Below, in pieces: positions 49,827 to 61,857 of a stretch of DNA of 64,000 nt (position 1 is its first letter; every line of letters starts with the position of its first letter). This DNA is from Macrocystis pyrifera (lineage: Eukaryota; Sar; Phaeophyceae; Laminariales; Laminariaceae): positions 5,332,001 through 5,396,000 of the forward strand of contig JASSKH010000016.1 of NCBI GenBank assembly GCA_031763025.1, in the 5' to 3' direction. Both the position numbers and the translations under genes were made by a program. The notes under the pieces are model-generated. The model made no database searches. It saw nothing but the letters and a program-made list of their open reading frames with translations, and had not been told where the DNA came from.

Positions 49827-50151
49827 TCAAGCCTTGCCCTTCCTACCGCCTATTCCGCTAAAAACTCCTTGGCCTCTAGGCCCCTTTTTAGGGGCATGCC
49901 TTCGCCGGCGCGAGGCGCAGGACCGCCTGCTTCTCTCTCCAGCGACCCCCCCCCCTGCCTCCCTCCTCCCCCCGACTGCTCGGAAAGCAGGCAAAGCGTG
50001 TCCCTCGTCGAAGTCTAACCCCCCTGGCGCGATTCCCGGGGGGTTCGAAAAGCCGTCCGCGAACACCATGTTATCGAGAACTTCCAATCTCGGCGTTAAC
50101 GCGATGCTCGCGGCCGCCGCTGTCGGTTGCACTTGCATGCCCCCCTCCCCG

Positions 50152-50182
<31 letters not shown>

Positions 50183-50874
50183 AGCCCCCGCCAACGTCCC
50201 CACCCCCACCCCCTCCATCTCCCCCCCCGCCCCCCGTTCCCTACTCGCGGATAACGCCATTGTTGCCTCCAACTCCTGCCTCCACCGGTATACTTCCGGG
50301 CGGTCCAGCGGTGTTGGCGGTGTCGTCGTCATCCGACGAAGGGCGGACGGGGGCGGGAGCGGTGTCGAAGGTCGAGGCTGGCATGCATCGAACGAGCCGC
50401 CAGCGTTTCCCTCCCCCCCCCCCCGCTCGCCCCGCTTGTTAAGCTCGACGCGGGAGCTAGAGGAGGCGGAAGTTGCGGCAGCAGCAGCAGCAGTAGCCGC
50501 CGCCGCAGCAGCAGCAGCAGTAGCAACAGCGACAGCAGCGGCAGCAGCAGCAGAAGGAGGAGCACTGCTCGGGGGCGAGGGTCCCACCATCCCTCTACCT
50601 TGGCCCACCACGGCAGGAGGACCCACGTCCGTCTGGTTGCTGACCCAGCCGGCAGCGGAGGGTCTCTGGTGAGCGTCGGGGTTGAGCCTCCACTGTGAGA
50701 AGATTCCGCCGCCGGCGCCGCCCCCCCCCCTGCCGCCGCTACCCCCGACACCGCTACCGACACCGCTACCGCCGCCGCCGCCGCCGCCGCTGCCACCGCC
50801 GCCGCTCCCGCCACTGTCGCCATAAATAGGGTGGCGTTCTTGCTGAACAGGCGTGCCCACGCCCATTGCGCCAC
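49827..50874 (-). CDS. Q-rich gene exon 7 (C-terminus, contains C29 tract)
   Basis: AMGVGTPVQQERHPIYGDSG, Gly-rich run, IFSQWRLNPDAHQRPSAAGW, poly-Ala/Ser, TTTPPTPLDRPEVYRWRQEL, then poly-Gly coded by a pure G29 (C29 on the + strand, 50154-50182). Beyond it coding continues in a shifted frame (LTPRLEVLDNMVFADGFSNP ... VFSGIGGRKGKA) to a TGA at 49827-49829. Without a frame shift the protein would stop at 50096. Confidence 0.55.
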
Positions 50875-52999
50875 CTGTGGCGTGCAGGTATTTCACCCGG
50901 CTCTCTCCCTCCCTGCTCGTCTCCGGACCACTCCCCCCCCCGACCCCCATCCCCACCCCCACCACCAACACCCCCACCATCACTGCCACCACCACCATCA
51001 GGACCATCACCATCACCACTACCGCCGCCGGGTGATGCCGTGGTCATTAGTCCGTAACAGCCGGTGGGCTCGTCGTGGTTGGAGAGGGCCTCATAGTAGG
51101 GGCGGGAGTACAGTGTAAGTTGGCCGATCTCGGAAGGGACGGGGGGTTCGGGGGCGTTGAAGACGGTGCCTTGGGGGGGGGCGGTGGTTTGGACCCCGAT
51201 GGTGCGGATGTTGGTGGCGCCGTTCTTGAAAGGGCACCTGTGGTTATTCTTCAGCTGACCGCAGCGCCTGATAATATTATATTGGTCGGGGGGGGGTTAA
51301 TGGTTCATGGAAGAGAAATAATAGGAGGGCGGGAAGGAGGGAGGGAGGGAGGGAGGGAGGGAGGGAGGGAGGGAGGGAGGGAGGGAGGGAGGGAGGGAGG
51401 GAGGGAGGGAGGGAGGGAGGGAGGGAGGGAGGGAGGGAGGGAGGGAGGGAGGGAGGGAGGGAGGGAAGGAAACGAAGAACGCGAAGGAGAGAGGGATGGG
51501 GAGAGGGAAGGAAAGGAAGAATGGGAAGGAGATAGAGATGGGGAGAGGGGAGGAAAGGAAGAAAGGGAAAGAGGGAGGGATAGGGGGAGGTACGCGGGTG
51601 ATGCAGAGCATCGTGTAGGCTGCGAGCCAGATTGAAGAACAAGAACAACTTAAATAAGAGAAGTAACGAACACGCAAACGTGTAGAACAAGCAAGAACCC
51701 GAGAACAAGAGACAGAATACGCAGGAAAGAGGTATAGCTCAAAAACGCCACATGATACAGCTCGCGCTGTCTGCTTGTCACCATTGCGCTCATACAGATC
51801 ATACATGCCAAAAACTATAATACCTATTGCCAACTAATAACTAGTCGACGACTTATAGTCAGCCAACCCACAGCCCGTAGATATAGCGATTTATATCACC
51901 GCTTCTTTATGATGGAAACCCCTCAAATGCTCACCCGCAGCGGTAAGGCGCTCTTGTTCTCCTCGCCCTCTTCGCGGTCAAATGTCGCATAAAACGACTG
52001 TCTTCCTGAAACACTTCTTTGAGAGCTGCACCGTCCAATCCAGTTGTCAATCCCGGTACGACCCCGTCCATATAAGCAGCTGGACGGTAAGACCTTGGGT
52101 CGATCGCGGTAGTGGCCTCAACGTGTACCCCGTCGTTTACTTTTTCCCAGGGCTGCTGTTGCTGCTGCTGTGTCTGCACGAGTTGCCCCGGCAGCAAAAA
52201 TGAATTGATTCGTCGATGTTGCTGTTCTTGTGGTTGTGATTGTTGTTGTTGTTGGTCAGGCTGTTGATGTAGTTGTTGATGTAGTTGGTGTTGCAGTTGG
52301 TGTTGCAGTTGGTGTTGTTGTGGTAGTAGTTGATGCTGTCGTTGTTGCTGTTGTTGCTGATGCTGATACTGATTCTGCTGTTGTTGTTGATGCTGCTGGT
52401 GTTGAGGGGGAAGAGGCGATTGCTGTTGATGTTGTAGTTGCGGCTGTTGTTCATGTTGGCGTTGCTGCTGCTGTTGGTGCTGTTGGTGCTGTTGCTGTTG
52501 CTGTTGCTGCTGTCGTTGCTGCTGTTGTTGCTGTTGGTGGTGGTGGTGCTGCTGCCGTCGCCGTTGCAGCTCCTGCTGTTGCTGCCGTCGCTGCAGTTGC
52601 TGCTGTTGCTGTAGCAGCACCATCTCCGGAGCCCCCAGCCGCGCCAAAGGGGCAGTCAAAACCGCTCCAGCGCTGCCATCCCCCCCCGTCCCACCAGGCG
52701 CTTGTCTTTTCGTCCCAAACCCACGCGGAAAGTTGGCAGAACTCGAATCAATACCATGACCTTGCTCTCCACCGTGTAAGAACGTCGCGCCAGGTGGTTT
52801 AGAACGCTGGGGACCCTCCTGCCCCCAGGGCTCAGAGCTCAGCGCCACCGTTGTGGTTGTGAGTGGGACTTGGGCGAGAGACGCTGGCTGCTCGAGGGAC
52901 GGCTGCTGCTGCTGCCTATAATCCACAGCGCGGAGTGTCTACGGGAGTATCGGCGAAGCACAGAGAGTTGAGTATGGTGTGCGACATTCGTTAGGGCCC

Positions 53000-53039
<40 letters not shown>

Positions 53040-56000
53040 GAGAGAGAGGGCGGAGGGAAGGAGAGGAGGAAGGAGAGGGGTGGGGGAGGGGGAAGGGGGG
53101 AGGGGGGGAGTAGGGGTAGGGAAGGGGGACGGAGGAGGCGAGAGACGGGAGGGGGACAAGGAGGAGACGTGTTAGCAAAGAAAATATAGTATGTTTGGAC
53201 GCTGTTTGCTTTCTGCCCGGTCTGTGCGCTCTCTTTCCTGAGTTGGATGATGCTTACCTCAACCGTCAGTCAAACCGGAATACCGTTGTCTGTGACGTCG
53301 GGTTGACGAAGCGTGCACAACGTGCGTCTGGGTCTCTACACACGCACGATTTTATGCTTAGTAGGGTGTCCCGCACTGTAGCTATAAGATACATGCGCAG
53401 TAATCGCGACTAGCCTACGGTAACAGACCCTTGGTTGCAATAGGAAACTACTAATTAATAAAGAATAGTCAAAACTGATAGACACTAGCCCTGTTGCGTA
53501 TTGTCCAGGGTGTTATGTAGAAACATACCTGTTGATTGTAGTCGCTGGAGTCGAAGCTGCTCGAAGCTCCGTGGGGGGGAGCGAGCCATGGAAACCGGGA
53601 AACTCGTCGTACGTAGATGCAGCAGTAGCCGGCGCCCTGAATTCCGCAGAGGGGAGGGAGGCGGGGTTCACTGCCCCTCCGGCTGCGTGCCCGCTTCCGG
53701 CGAGCTCCTCCGGCTAGTTTTGACGTTTTCGTGGGGGGAGAAGAAACGTAGGATAGGACACATCGGACAGCTCAGATCTCCTTTTCATCATCTAGTGATC
53801 TCAAGTAGATAATGAAGGGGTGGGTACATAATCTTGACTTGTATGATCTGCACGGTGTAGACCACGTCTGGCCGGGTGGAACCTACGGCAGCAGTTGAAA
53901 CAAGGCTTTGGGGTCTAGGTTTTGTATCCGTCAAAAACAAAGACAAATGGAGTGATGAGTGCGTACGTGCGGCATTGGAGACCGACTTTAATCCTTTTAG
54001 CACTGCAGTCCCGTTTCGGGGACAAACTACTTGGAATTAGACTGGTTTGTCCCCCAAAACGGGACTGCAGTTTATACTAAAGGGGTTAGACACGGGAATA
54101 ACAAATGGCCTAGTACCGCAGAATATGGCACGTACCCCCTGTTTTGATCACAGCACAGGACCATCCATGAACTCAGGAAACGAACACCACGACATCCAGC
54201 CTGAGGTTATAGCAGCATCGTGAAGAAATTCGGGAGCCGTGGTACTGGAGTTAGTGTACTACGCATCGTACTCCCCGAATAGAAATCCAGACTGCGCCAG
54301 CACTCCTGTTTCTCGAGTAGGTGTCCTGTGCTGTATACACACGTATCATCACACTGCACGGAAATGCGAAGACCGCCTTGCTTATCATTTTACTGACGCA
54401 GCGGTCCTTACATTTCCGCTCAGAGTGGTCTACCGTTTGTAAAGCGCTCTGGCTTTCGCATGTCATAGAGGCGTAATCGTGTTTTCCCAGTCGCTCGTTT
54501 TGTCGTCACAACGGAGAGGAAAAGGTGCCAAGGTTTGAACCATACATTTCCGGAAAGCTCTTCTCGACCAGACTTTTTCACCAAAATACACCTTTATTTG
54601 TTGTATATATATTTCGAATTGCTGCACGCGCTTGGTACGACGCACTTCAACTCCGATGTGCTTTTTTTTACCTGCCGCCAACCTGACGCGATGAGCTCGT
54701 GAAATCGCGAGAAATCACAAAATACCCGGTCCAGCGAGCGACCGCTGTCCAGCTGCAAGCAACAGCCCTGTCTGTTCGCGTGTTCCACCAGTCTGCCGGC
54801 ACCGTTCCGTGCGGTACCCACTTGGTATTACCACAAGCGCGATTACTCAAACAATGCCAGTTGCTGCCATCAATGTGAGCTACGTGTTACGTACTCAGCC
54901 CTAGAATATGAACTATAACGCCGAATTCTCTTTACGACAACAAACTGCAGATTATTCTCGTATCCGTTCCCGATCCCTAATAATATTTTCCCTTATTCGG
55001 CAGAGGCAACCTTCCCGTTGCGATGCAAAAAATCGAGGCAAAACGACCGCACCTCTGTGCAAAACTAGAGCGCTTTCGAAAGTTAGCCCTCTCACCCCCT
55101 CACCTCCCGGCGCTTCGCGCTTTGTGCAAGCAATGTGGGTGCAAACCCGACGCGCTTAGTCCCGGCAATGTCGGGATGCGAGGGTCTATGGTCATACGAT
55201 TACGGTCATACATGACATGAATAGCTGAGCACGTTGAGTACACCCCCTCCCGCTATGGTCAAATGACTAAGGCCAGCAACGAATGAGTACGCCCCCCCCC
55301 CCCCCCCCCCCCCCTCGTGCCCCCCCCTCCCCCATGCCCTTCCTCTTACCCTTACCTTATATTTGCCGTCCGCCTCGGCTGGAGAACCCACACACGAATC
55401 CGGCCTGTACGAAGAAGAAGAACTGGTAATGGTGACGACATTTCCATCTTCCCCGCTGTTGTTATTGCCAAGGAGTCCGATGGCGCCCGCCCCCTCTCTG
55501 GCCGGCGGCGATATCGTTGCCGCTGCCGCCTGCGTTGACCTTGCGTCGAGGAGGAAGATCGGCTGCTGCTGGGGGGGAAAGCTAACGGTGGGGATGGCGG
55601 CGGCCCGGAGGGGGCGCCCCCCCCCCCTGAGAGGAGGGGAGGCGCAGTACGGAGCGGCGGGACCGCTTCCTGTGGTGGTGCTGGTGGTGCTGGTGGTGGT
55701 GATAGTAAGCCTGCCCGTATTGATACGTGCCCGTATTGATACATGGTATGGTGTGTACATAGAGAACCGGACAAAGCAAAGACGAACAACGAAAAAGAAA
55801 CGCCAATAAGTAATGCGATGAAACGCCAGATTCATTCTACCTGAATGCACCAAAACGCTACGCGCGTCCTGTTTGTAGGCATTCTCGTTTGGTGTCCCGG
55901 GGGGGGTCCCGGCTTTTCTTGTTATTTTTACAGTAGGAGGTAGTTATATATGTACATACCAGGTAGCTGTTTATGAGTCATGAGTGATTAATTCTATGGC

Positions 56001-59000
56001 GTACGTTTTGTCGCATGGTAAACGGCAGACATGGTATGATGGCGGGCGACCGGCTGAAAACTGTTCGGCTACTATTTATGCAGCTGATTTCTATTTTACG
56101 TCGGCAGCTGACAACGTCACGTTTCTTGAAATACGAGAGTGTAGTGAGCAGTGCTGGACATTAAATAAGAATGGAGTTCGATGCGATGCCGCTCAACAAA
56201 AAAAAACAAATCGGTAAGATTTCTATATTTGATCTCTACATCAAAGCTTTCGTTCAGTATCAGCATAACAAAACACGAAGGGAGGCGAGGGGATGAAAGG
56301 AAAAAACACGTTCGATATATATGATGCATCGAAATTTCGATAGCATGTCCAACACTAGTATTGATGATATTAATGGTGAGAGAGAAAATTGGCGTAAGGG
56401 CAGCAGGGAGGTGGAATAGGCCGATATTAAGCCGGAGTATGAAGGTACAATACAGTATGGAGTTAAGACATAGCCATTACGTGAGTAGTTTTTCCTATTC
56501 GTTCGTTCGGTTTTCCTGTAGGTTTCTTGTTCTTCCGATGATAAAACATCAACTTTTCACCGTTTTTGGTCGCTGTCGAGGAATGCCCCTGTTGGGGCTG
56601 CAGAGGGAAAAAGTGTCAATCAAAACTGGCCGTTATAGCATCGTGTTATGATACTGCTTTGTATGAGGTTGAAAGCCCGGTAATTACCTGGGCTCAGTCA
56701 CTGGGAACGTATTTGTAGTACTTCGAAGGCGTATCTTAGATGGAAAACCAGGGGTCTTCCAGAGGCGCACGAGCTTGGTCCCAGTCTCCGCGTGCACGAA
56801 AGGAAAAAAACTGCTCTTCTTCTATAGCTTAGCAAACAACGCACGTGAGTACCAACGATTACCGACTTAAAAGGCAGACCTGTCCAGGAATACAAAGTGT
56901 CCCTCAACCTTGATCTTAACAAGTGGCGTCGTCGGCTTAGGACTTTTCGCTTTTTCGTCGGTTTGCGTTGTTTGTCACGGTTTTGTTTTGTTTGCTTTCG
57001 CTTTTCCATGCATCTTCCTCGCCTTCCCCCTCCCGTGCGGGCGGCATGGCGATGGTTTTCACTGACGATTTCTTCCTGCCCCTTAAGGCTAGGTCTTCCC
57101 TTTCTTTTTTTTACGTACTTTGCCGGCTTCGTTGCCTCGCCGTTCAGAGGTGTGGGAGTGGGTTTTGAGGAGCCGCATCTTCGACTCATGTTCTAGTTCG
57201 TGGAATCGGGGTTTCCACGAATTTCCCGTAATTCTGCAGATGCGGTTCATCAGAGTGGGCTAATGTTATGATACTGCTTTGTATGAGGTTGAAAGCCCGG
57301 TGATTACCTGGGCTCAGTCACTGGGAACGTATTTGTAGTACTTGGAAGGCGTATCTTAGATGGAAAACCAGGGGTTTTCCAAAGACGCACGAGCTTGGTC
57401 TCAGTCTCCGCGTGCACGAAAGGACTAAGGCTCTGCTGTCGTTCTTATCTCTAAGCAAACAACACACGTGAGTACCAACGATTACCGACTTAAAAAGCAG
57501 ACCCGTCCAGGGATACAAAGTGTCCCGCAACCTTGATCTTAACAATCGACCACTGCGTGGTTTGGTTTGGTTTGACTGGGGGGTGATAAAAATCTGTTTC
57601 CCGTAGTACTGCTGTACAAGTTCCTTTCAATCGTACAACACGGGGGGGCAGAGCAGCATGATATAGTTTGTGTTGTGTTTGGGAGCTCACGCTTCTCACA
57701 CACATAGACGGCTGATAAAACCAAACTTGTCGTTTTTGTTTTGGCAATGTTTTGGGGGCCCAGAGGGGTCAATAGTATTAATACTACGAATGCTATTAAT
57801 AATTAAACACTACAAATATGACGTACTCGTGTCGCAATAGTTTTATTATTTCCGGGAATGTCTCTGAGCGATCAACGTTGACGCACATGCTTAACATTGT
57901 CGGATGGCAAACACAGCAAATACTTGCAGTATTAGTATTGTGCTGCGAGCGCTGGACGGCAACGAGCTCTCTCGCGGGCGCGCACCGTTATTTTGATTAT
58001 TTTAGCTGTACATACCGCCTTATGACAAATGGATAACTATATACTGCTGTAAACACTGCTGTAGTACCGTCTGAAGTATGAAGGACGATATGACCATGGA
58101 TGCACAGAGCTCGACATCTATTCAGTCGTGGCGCCGCACGTTCGGTAGATAGTTTATAGTACAAGATGTAAAACGAAGTCGTACATGCGTTCTTTTCAGA
58201 AAAAATATGCTGATACGTACCTGCGGCAAGTCAATACCGGTACACGCACGAACAGTACCGAACGGTTGACCAGTCGCATTATACTTGCACCTTGTACCTG
58301 ATGAAGGTACGTATAAATACTTTTACGGGGGTCCATAGTTAATAGGACTTATGGTATACATAAAAACCTATATATTTGCCTATATGTACTATTACGGGAG
58401 TCCATAGTTAACAGGACCTATGGTGTACATAAAAACCTATATATTTGCCTATTTTTACTAACAAAATTTGGTCCCGTTAACTATGGACCCCTGTAACAAC
58501 AATATTTGGTCCTACAGTATTTACCATGGTCCCTCGCAAAATTATTCGTGCTGCTCATACGGCTTTCGGAGACGTCCTTTTCCCTACGTATCATAAAAGC
58601 GAATTCAGTAATACTGCTGTTGTTGCATCATACTCGCAGTAATATACGTAATTAATAGTTGCTTGTCGTCATGATGTGTGTGAGCTGCGCTGCGAGTCCA
58701 ACCTCCGTGTGATGAGCGATAAGCGGCAACACCCTACCAGTCTTCCGTGGTCTCCAAGACTCTGGACCCTGGCCTCTCTGTAGCTATGATAGGACTTACG
58801 TGTCATGTTGTCGGTGGCCGTGACGGCGGCGGCGGCAGCGGACGAAGAAGGACTGCCCGAACCGAAATTAGTGCCGATCGTGCCGCCGCTGCTGCTGCTA
58901 GTGCCTGTTGTGCTGCTGCCGCCAGTTCCAGCTTGCGGTCTCGACTGGTTCGGTGGCGCCGTGCTCGGGCCGCGCGCTGCTAAAGTGTCCGTGTCCCACT

Positions 59001-59636
59001 CGATGTGCCCGGGATGCGTTTCGTCCTTCGGCGATCGACGGAATCAAGCGCAGAAAGAGATAGTCAGCGGGTGCTTCGCCGTGCTTATCTACACATCCTC
59101 TCGTGCGTATTAACACCCGCCGGCAGAGATACAAGAAAGAAGGCGAAAAAACAAGCGGTGCACAATAGATCTGGGCTTGCAGTTCGTAGGCTACTATTAA
59201 CACACACAAGCAGTACCGTAATACTGTTGGCATATATATAACTGCTGCTGCTTGTATACCGGTCGTGTACGAAGCTTATCGTAGGCGTATTACGTAGTTT
59301 CTACCAAGAAGCGCGTTGCCCACGTTCACGACTCACAAACCCGACCAGCCATCAGCCAACGATCGCCTCCTTCCATATTTCGGTGATACTGCATTCAATG
59401 AAAGCGTTTTCAAAAGCGCAGCAACCGGCTAACCCTTGTGTGCGACACACTCGAAGATACCGAAATCGACGTTCTCAGAAGCAAAACGCACAAACACAAA
59501 CACACACTCAGATACACAGAAGTCGCACACAGATAAACACACACACCTTGACGTCGCTTGCACTGGTGCTGCTGCTGCCATCATTGGTGCCACCAGGCTT
59601 CTCTTCATCCCGACTTTCGCCGGCTGTGGTGGCCAT
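49827..59636 (-). CDS. Gln/Gly/Ser-rich protein of unknown function (7 exons, frame broken at a C29 tract)
   Basis: Not recognised. Exons (minus strand order): 59636-59547, 59025-58800, 55669-55356, 53713-53529, 52915-51935, 51237-51023, 50874-49827. All phases join. The sum is 3059 nt, one short of a multiple of three; the mismatch falls at a 29-C tract (50154-50182), so one missing base there restores about 1019 aa. ATG at 59634-59636 has a purine at -3. Features: Ser/Thr/Gly-rich N-terminus; a poly-Gln region of about 200 residues in exon 5; a basic KRARRTR cluster that could be a nuclear signal, followed by a YRCGCPFKNG segment and an ordered-looking stretch in exon 6; poly-Ala and poly-Gly in exon 7. 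The composition suggests a transcriptional or RNA-associated regulator, but this is only inference. Confidence 0.6.
51023..51237 (-). CDS. Q-rich gene exon 6
   Basis: CPFKNGATNIRTIGVQTTAP then PQGTVFNAPEPPVPSEIGQL, TLYSRPYYEALSNHDEPTG and CYGLMTTASPGG. This is the most ordered-looking part of the protein. Acceptor CCACAG. The donor G|GTAGTG is inferred from phase, because the downstream GGT repeat stays open in another frame. Confidence 0.6.
51323..51470. repeat. GGGA microsatellite
   Basis: About 35 GGGA units in intron 5 of the Q-rich gene (CCCT on the coding strand). Confidence 0.95.
51836..51905. repeat. Dispersed repeat R-C end, reversed
   Basis: AACTAATAACTAGTCGACGA then CTTATAGTCAGCCAACCCAC, matching 41024-41090 in reverse. 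Confidence 0.5.
51935..52915 (-). CDS. Q-rich gene exon 5 (poly-Gln)
   Basis: 326 codons. Begins QQQQPSLEQPASLAQVPL, passes through a long Gln/His tract coded by mixed CAG/CAA, and ends with a non-repetitive segment (AYMDGVVPGLTTGLDGAALK ... RFMRHLTAKRARRTRAPYRC). The acceptor TTATAG was chosen by phase; the donor GG|GTGAGC avoids an in-frame TGA two codons later. Confidence 0.65.
53009..53040. repeat. G-run and purine tract in intron 4 of the Q-rich gene
   Basis: About 30 G followed by GGAGGGAAGG-type purine sequence to 53170; on the coding strand it is a polypyrimidine tract before exon 5. Confidence 0.85.
53529..53713 (-). CDS. Q-rich gene exon 4
   Basis: PEELAGSGHAAGGAVNPASL ... ASTYDEFPGFHGSLPPTELR ... 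STPATTIN. Acceptor AAAACTAG, donor ACAG|GTATGT, phase 2. Confidence 0.65.
53765..53890. mobile_element. MITE-3 fragment
   Basis: GATCTCAAGTAGATAATGAA and TTGTATGATCTGCACGGTG; weak, in intron 3 of the Q-rich gene. Confidence 0.3.
53989..54087. mobile_element. MITE-2 copy
   Basis: CTTTTAGCACTGCAGTCCCG ... CGGGACTGCAGTTTATACTA; the best-preserved copy. Confidence 0.85.
55095..55245 (+). mobile_element. SINE-like element, 3' part
   Basis: CGGCGCTTCGCGCTTTGTGC to GTTGAGTACACCCCC, in intron 3 of the Q-rich gene, followed by a LINE end. Confidence 0.65.
55252..55286 (+). mobile_element. Very short LINE 3' end fragment with C-tail
   Basis: ATGGTCAAATGACTAAGGCC then AGCAACGAATGAGTAC, followed by a C-run (55290-55314). 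It directly follows a SINE-like copy. Confidence 0.55.
55356..55669 (-). CDS. Q-rich gene exon 3
   Basis: SGPAAPYCASPPLRGGGRPL ... PPQQQPIFLLDARSTQ ... GAIGLLGNNNSGEDGNVVTI ... SPAEADGKYK. Acceptor CACCACAG, donor AAG|GTAAGG. It contains a short C/G run coding Gly-Gly. Confidence 0.65.
56644..56921. repeat. TRIM left LTR
   Basis: 278 bp; about 92-94 percent identical by eye to the right LTR, with a small indel region near 56800-56830. Confidence 0.88.
57264..57544. repeat. TRIM right LTR
   Basis: 281 bp, begins TGTTATGATAC and ends TCTTAACA directly before the ATCG target duplication. Confidence 0.88.
58319..58545. mobile_element. Nested MITE-1 composite, second locus
   Basis: Outer copy interrupted at TGTACTA by an inner copy (58392-58496, TTACGGGAG...CCCCTGTAA), then resuming ACAATATTTGGTCC. 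Confidence 0.75.
58800..59025 (-). CDS. Q-rich gene exon 2
   Basis: Starts DETHPGHIEWDTDTLAARG, then a Ser/Thr/Gly/Ala-rich low-complexity tail (...AAAAAVTATDNMT). Acceptor GCCGAAG, donor C|GTAAGT, phase 1. Confidence 0.6.
59547..59636 (-). CDS. Q-rich gene exon 1 (start)
   Basis: MATTAGESRDEEKPGGTNDG then SSSTSASDVK, 30 codons, donor AAG|GTGTGT, phase 0. An in-frame stop lies upstream, so the ATG is the likely start. Confidence 0.55.
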
Positions 59637-61476
59637 TCCGGCGGCAGCGGCGTTGTCCGTGTACAGTCTGCCGCGGCAACGACAGTCTCTCGCTTGTTCC
59701 GCTTATTCTGCGAGGAGATCTCCAATAATGATGACGACGACTACCACTACGACGATAAAACAACAAGCATACACAGCACCAGCACTTCGATTTCAGGGTT
59801 CGCCCTCAGACACGTGCGTCGATACTTCGTAGCGCAGGCAAGCAAGAAGCGAGCAAAGCTAGCAAGCCGGTCAGTCGGCGTTGACGGCGTGGAGATGTTC
59901 GAAGCGGCACACACACCCCGAAGGTTTTAGTATACCAGGTATTAGCGGAGAGAGCGAACCGCTGACGTGAGTGAGATATCTCTCCTTTCCTTCTCTCTGT
60001 CTCTCTGTCTGTCTACTCTTCGTGGAGAAATAGAATGCCGCGAGCGTTTTTTTGTCACGCACTCCGCCGCATTTCCGGCGACATGAAGAGAGAGAGCACG
60101 TGCGTGCTGCCGTTACAAGGTCGGCTTGAGTTCTGATGTTCTGATTGGCGCTTTACGGCGCCAGGAGGGACTAAGAGAGAGGAGCGAAGACTTGCTTGCC
60201 GTAGAGCTGTTTTACATTGATTGATTTGTTTGCTGTCTATTGGACCAAAGAAGTGAAACAATAGACGGGTAAAGGGGGACGGGACCGCGCTGCACGATGC
60301 GAATAGCGCAAAATAATCGCGCTGGGTACCGGGTGGGACTCTCGTCACTCTCCTCGTATCATATGCATAGTCGGACGACCGACCTACTCTAAAGTATACC
60401 TCTTCAACTGAAGAACTGCGTACATATCCACAAGCTGCCCTACGCATCGGAGGCACTAACACGATGGGTGCTGCAGCATTTTATAAATTTTGAAATAATA
60501 TGTCAGCTGTGAGTTCGACTGATCAAATAATTGATACTCAACTTTGCAAGCTGCGAAATACCTGGTACGTTGTAGCGGCAAGTGGCAGCATACATACGTT
60601 TTTACGATGTGATGATCACGCATCCTCGAACGAATAACTCCACTCTCGATAGCCAACTCGCTCGAGACTCGAGGTAACACAACACGTACGTACCGAATTC
60701 AAATAGATCAGGCCGCCTCGATGTAACACGAATGATGATCACCTTCTTCGCCAAGCATTCATTGCAGCCGGGCGACCATAGATATAGCATCGGCGATCAG
60801 CAGTCGAGGACGTGCAGCCGGCTCGTCATTCCCACGATGACGATGCAGGATGATGTCGGACTGAACGTCGAACCAAGAACCACTCTTCTTCTTCTTCTTC
60901 TTCTTCTTCTTCTCTTTTCAACCACAAGAACGAAGAATCTACTGCTGCTGTAGCGATTACTCCGACGCAACGGCATTTCCCTGTCCACACTCACCGCAGA
61001 CAGCAGGTACTGGGTAGACCACATACTGCTGCTGTGGTGGTGCGGAACGCGGAACTTGTACAGGTATCTATCTCTTGAAGTGATATTCCGAATAGTCGTC
61101 AGCTGTTGAGCCGGGGGGAAGCGACGAGGCGACGTTTTCCCGTCTGGCTCGTGTCTGGTGTCTGATGTTCGCCAATTGGTGTCCGCGCGTCCGCAGACCG
61201 CAGAGCACCCGACGCGAACAACGACCAGTCACCAGATAAAAAACATGAAACGACATAGTCACACAACCGACGGTAATTATGCCGCTTAAAGTTTCAACCC
61301 CGTTCCCCCCTCCCTAGGTGGCGTTTTTCTAAAATTCCAAAAACGCGGACCAACCAATATTAGAGAATATCGTGTTCTGGTCTGCTGAGTACCTTACTAG
61401 TCTCCCCTGCTCTGTGCTCTCGGCGCTCTCTGGTCTCTCTCTTAGTGACCCTGTCGGCATTCTTTGCTGTGTGCAG
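59637..61476. other. Interval between divergent genes
   Basis: Separates the start of the Q-rich gene (-) from the first recognised exon of the third gene (+). Contains a CTT microsatellite (60884-60914) and two TACCWGGTA motifs. It probably includes both promoters and missing 5' exons of the third gene; none could be defined. Confidence 0.35.
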
Positions 61477-61728
61477 TGTGCTGCAGCAGATACGGTTCGA
61501 GCTGAAAATCGAACACCGATCGATGGCGACGCCTGTCGAAAACTCTACAGCTGGCCCGGCGGGAGCAGTGTGTGTGACCCCGTGACCGGTGTCTGCCGGC
61601 TCCCGGCTCGAGCTGGAACAAGCGTGGATGCTGCCGGCCTCATCCCTCTCCCGAGGACGTTGCGACCGCTAGCGGTACTCGAGGACGAGGATGGCAACAC
61701 CGTAGACCCTAGCTTGTTCAAGGGCAAG
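61477..61728 (+). CDS. Third gene, Cys-containing ectodomain exon (partial gene)
   Basis: Open from about 61477 (acceptor TGTGCAG; a second candidate CTGCAG ends at 61486) to donor AAG|GTGAGA. Encodes ADTVRAENRTPIDGDACRKL then YSWPGGSSVCDPVTGVCRLP ... PLAVLEDEDGNTVDPSLFKG. Four Cys with C.P.TG.C spacing and N-x-T suggest a secreted or extracellular segment. Upstream exons were not identified. Confidence 0.55.
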
Positions 61729-61857
61729 GTGAGAAGCACAAGCGTGTAGCTACAGTAGTATGTTCAAGTTGCAGCAGCAGTAAACTACCTGGTGTGATAC
61801 AGCCAGCATGCAGCACAGCAGCAGAGTACTGCGGAACCTCTCGCCTCCTTCTTGAAG

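Larger units (their letters stand above)
56644..57544. mobile_element. TRIM-type LTR retrotransposon with intact target duplication
   Basis: Two direct repeats (56644-56921 and 57264-57544) begin TGTTATGATACTG and end CTTGATCTTAACA, giving TGTTA...TAACA ends. The element is flanked by ATCG on both sides (56640-56643 and 57545-57548). The 342-bp interior has no coding capacity. A TGG-starting primer-binding-site candidate lies 2 bp after the left LTR and a purine patch (AGAGTGGG) before the right LTR. It sits in intron 2 of the Q-rich gene. Confidence 0.9.

Noticed and set aside
51323-51635. Plus-strand Gly/Arg/Glu-rich frame.
   Set aside because: Translation of the GGGA microsatellite.
52230-52802. 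Long plus-strand open frame rich in Val/Ala.
   Set aside because: Antisense shadow of the CAG/CAA-coded poly-Gln exon on the minus strand, which has matching splice phases.
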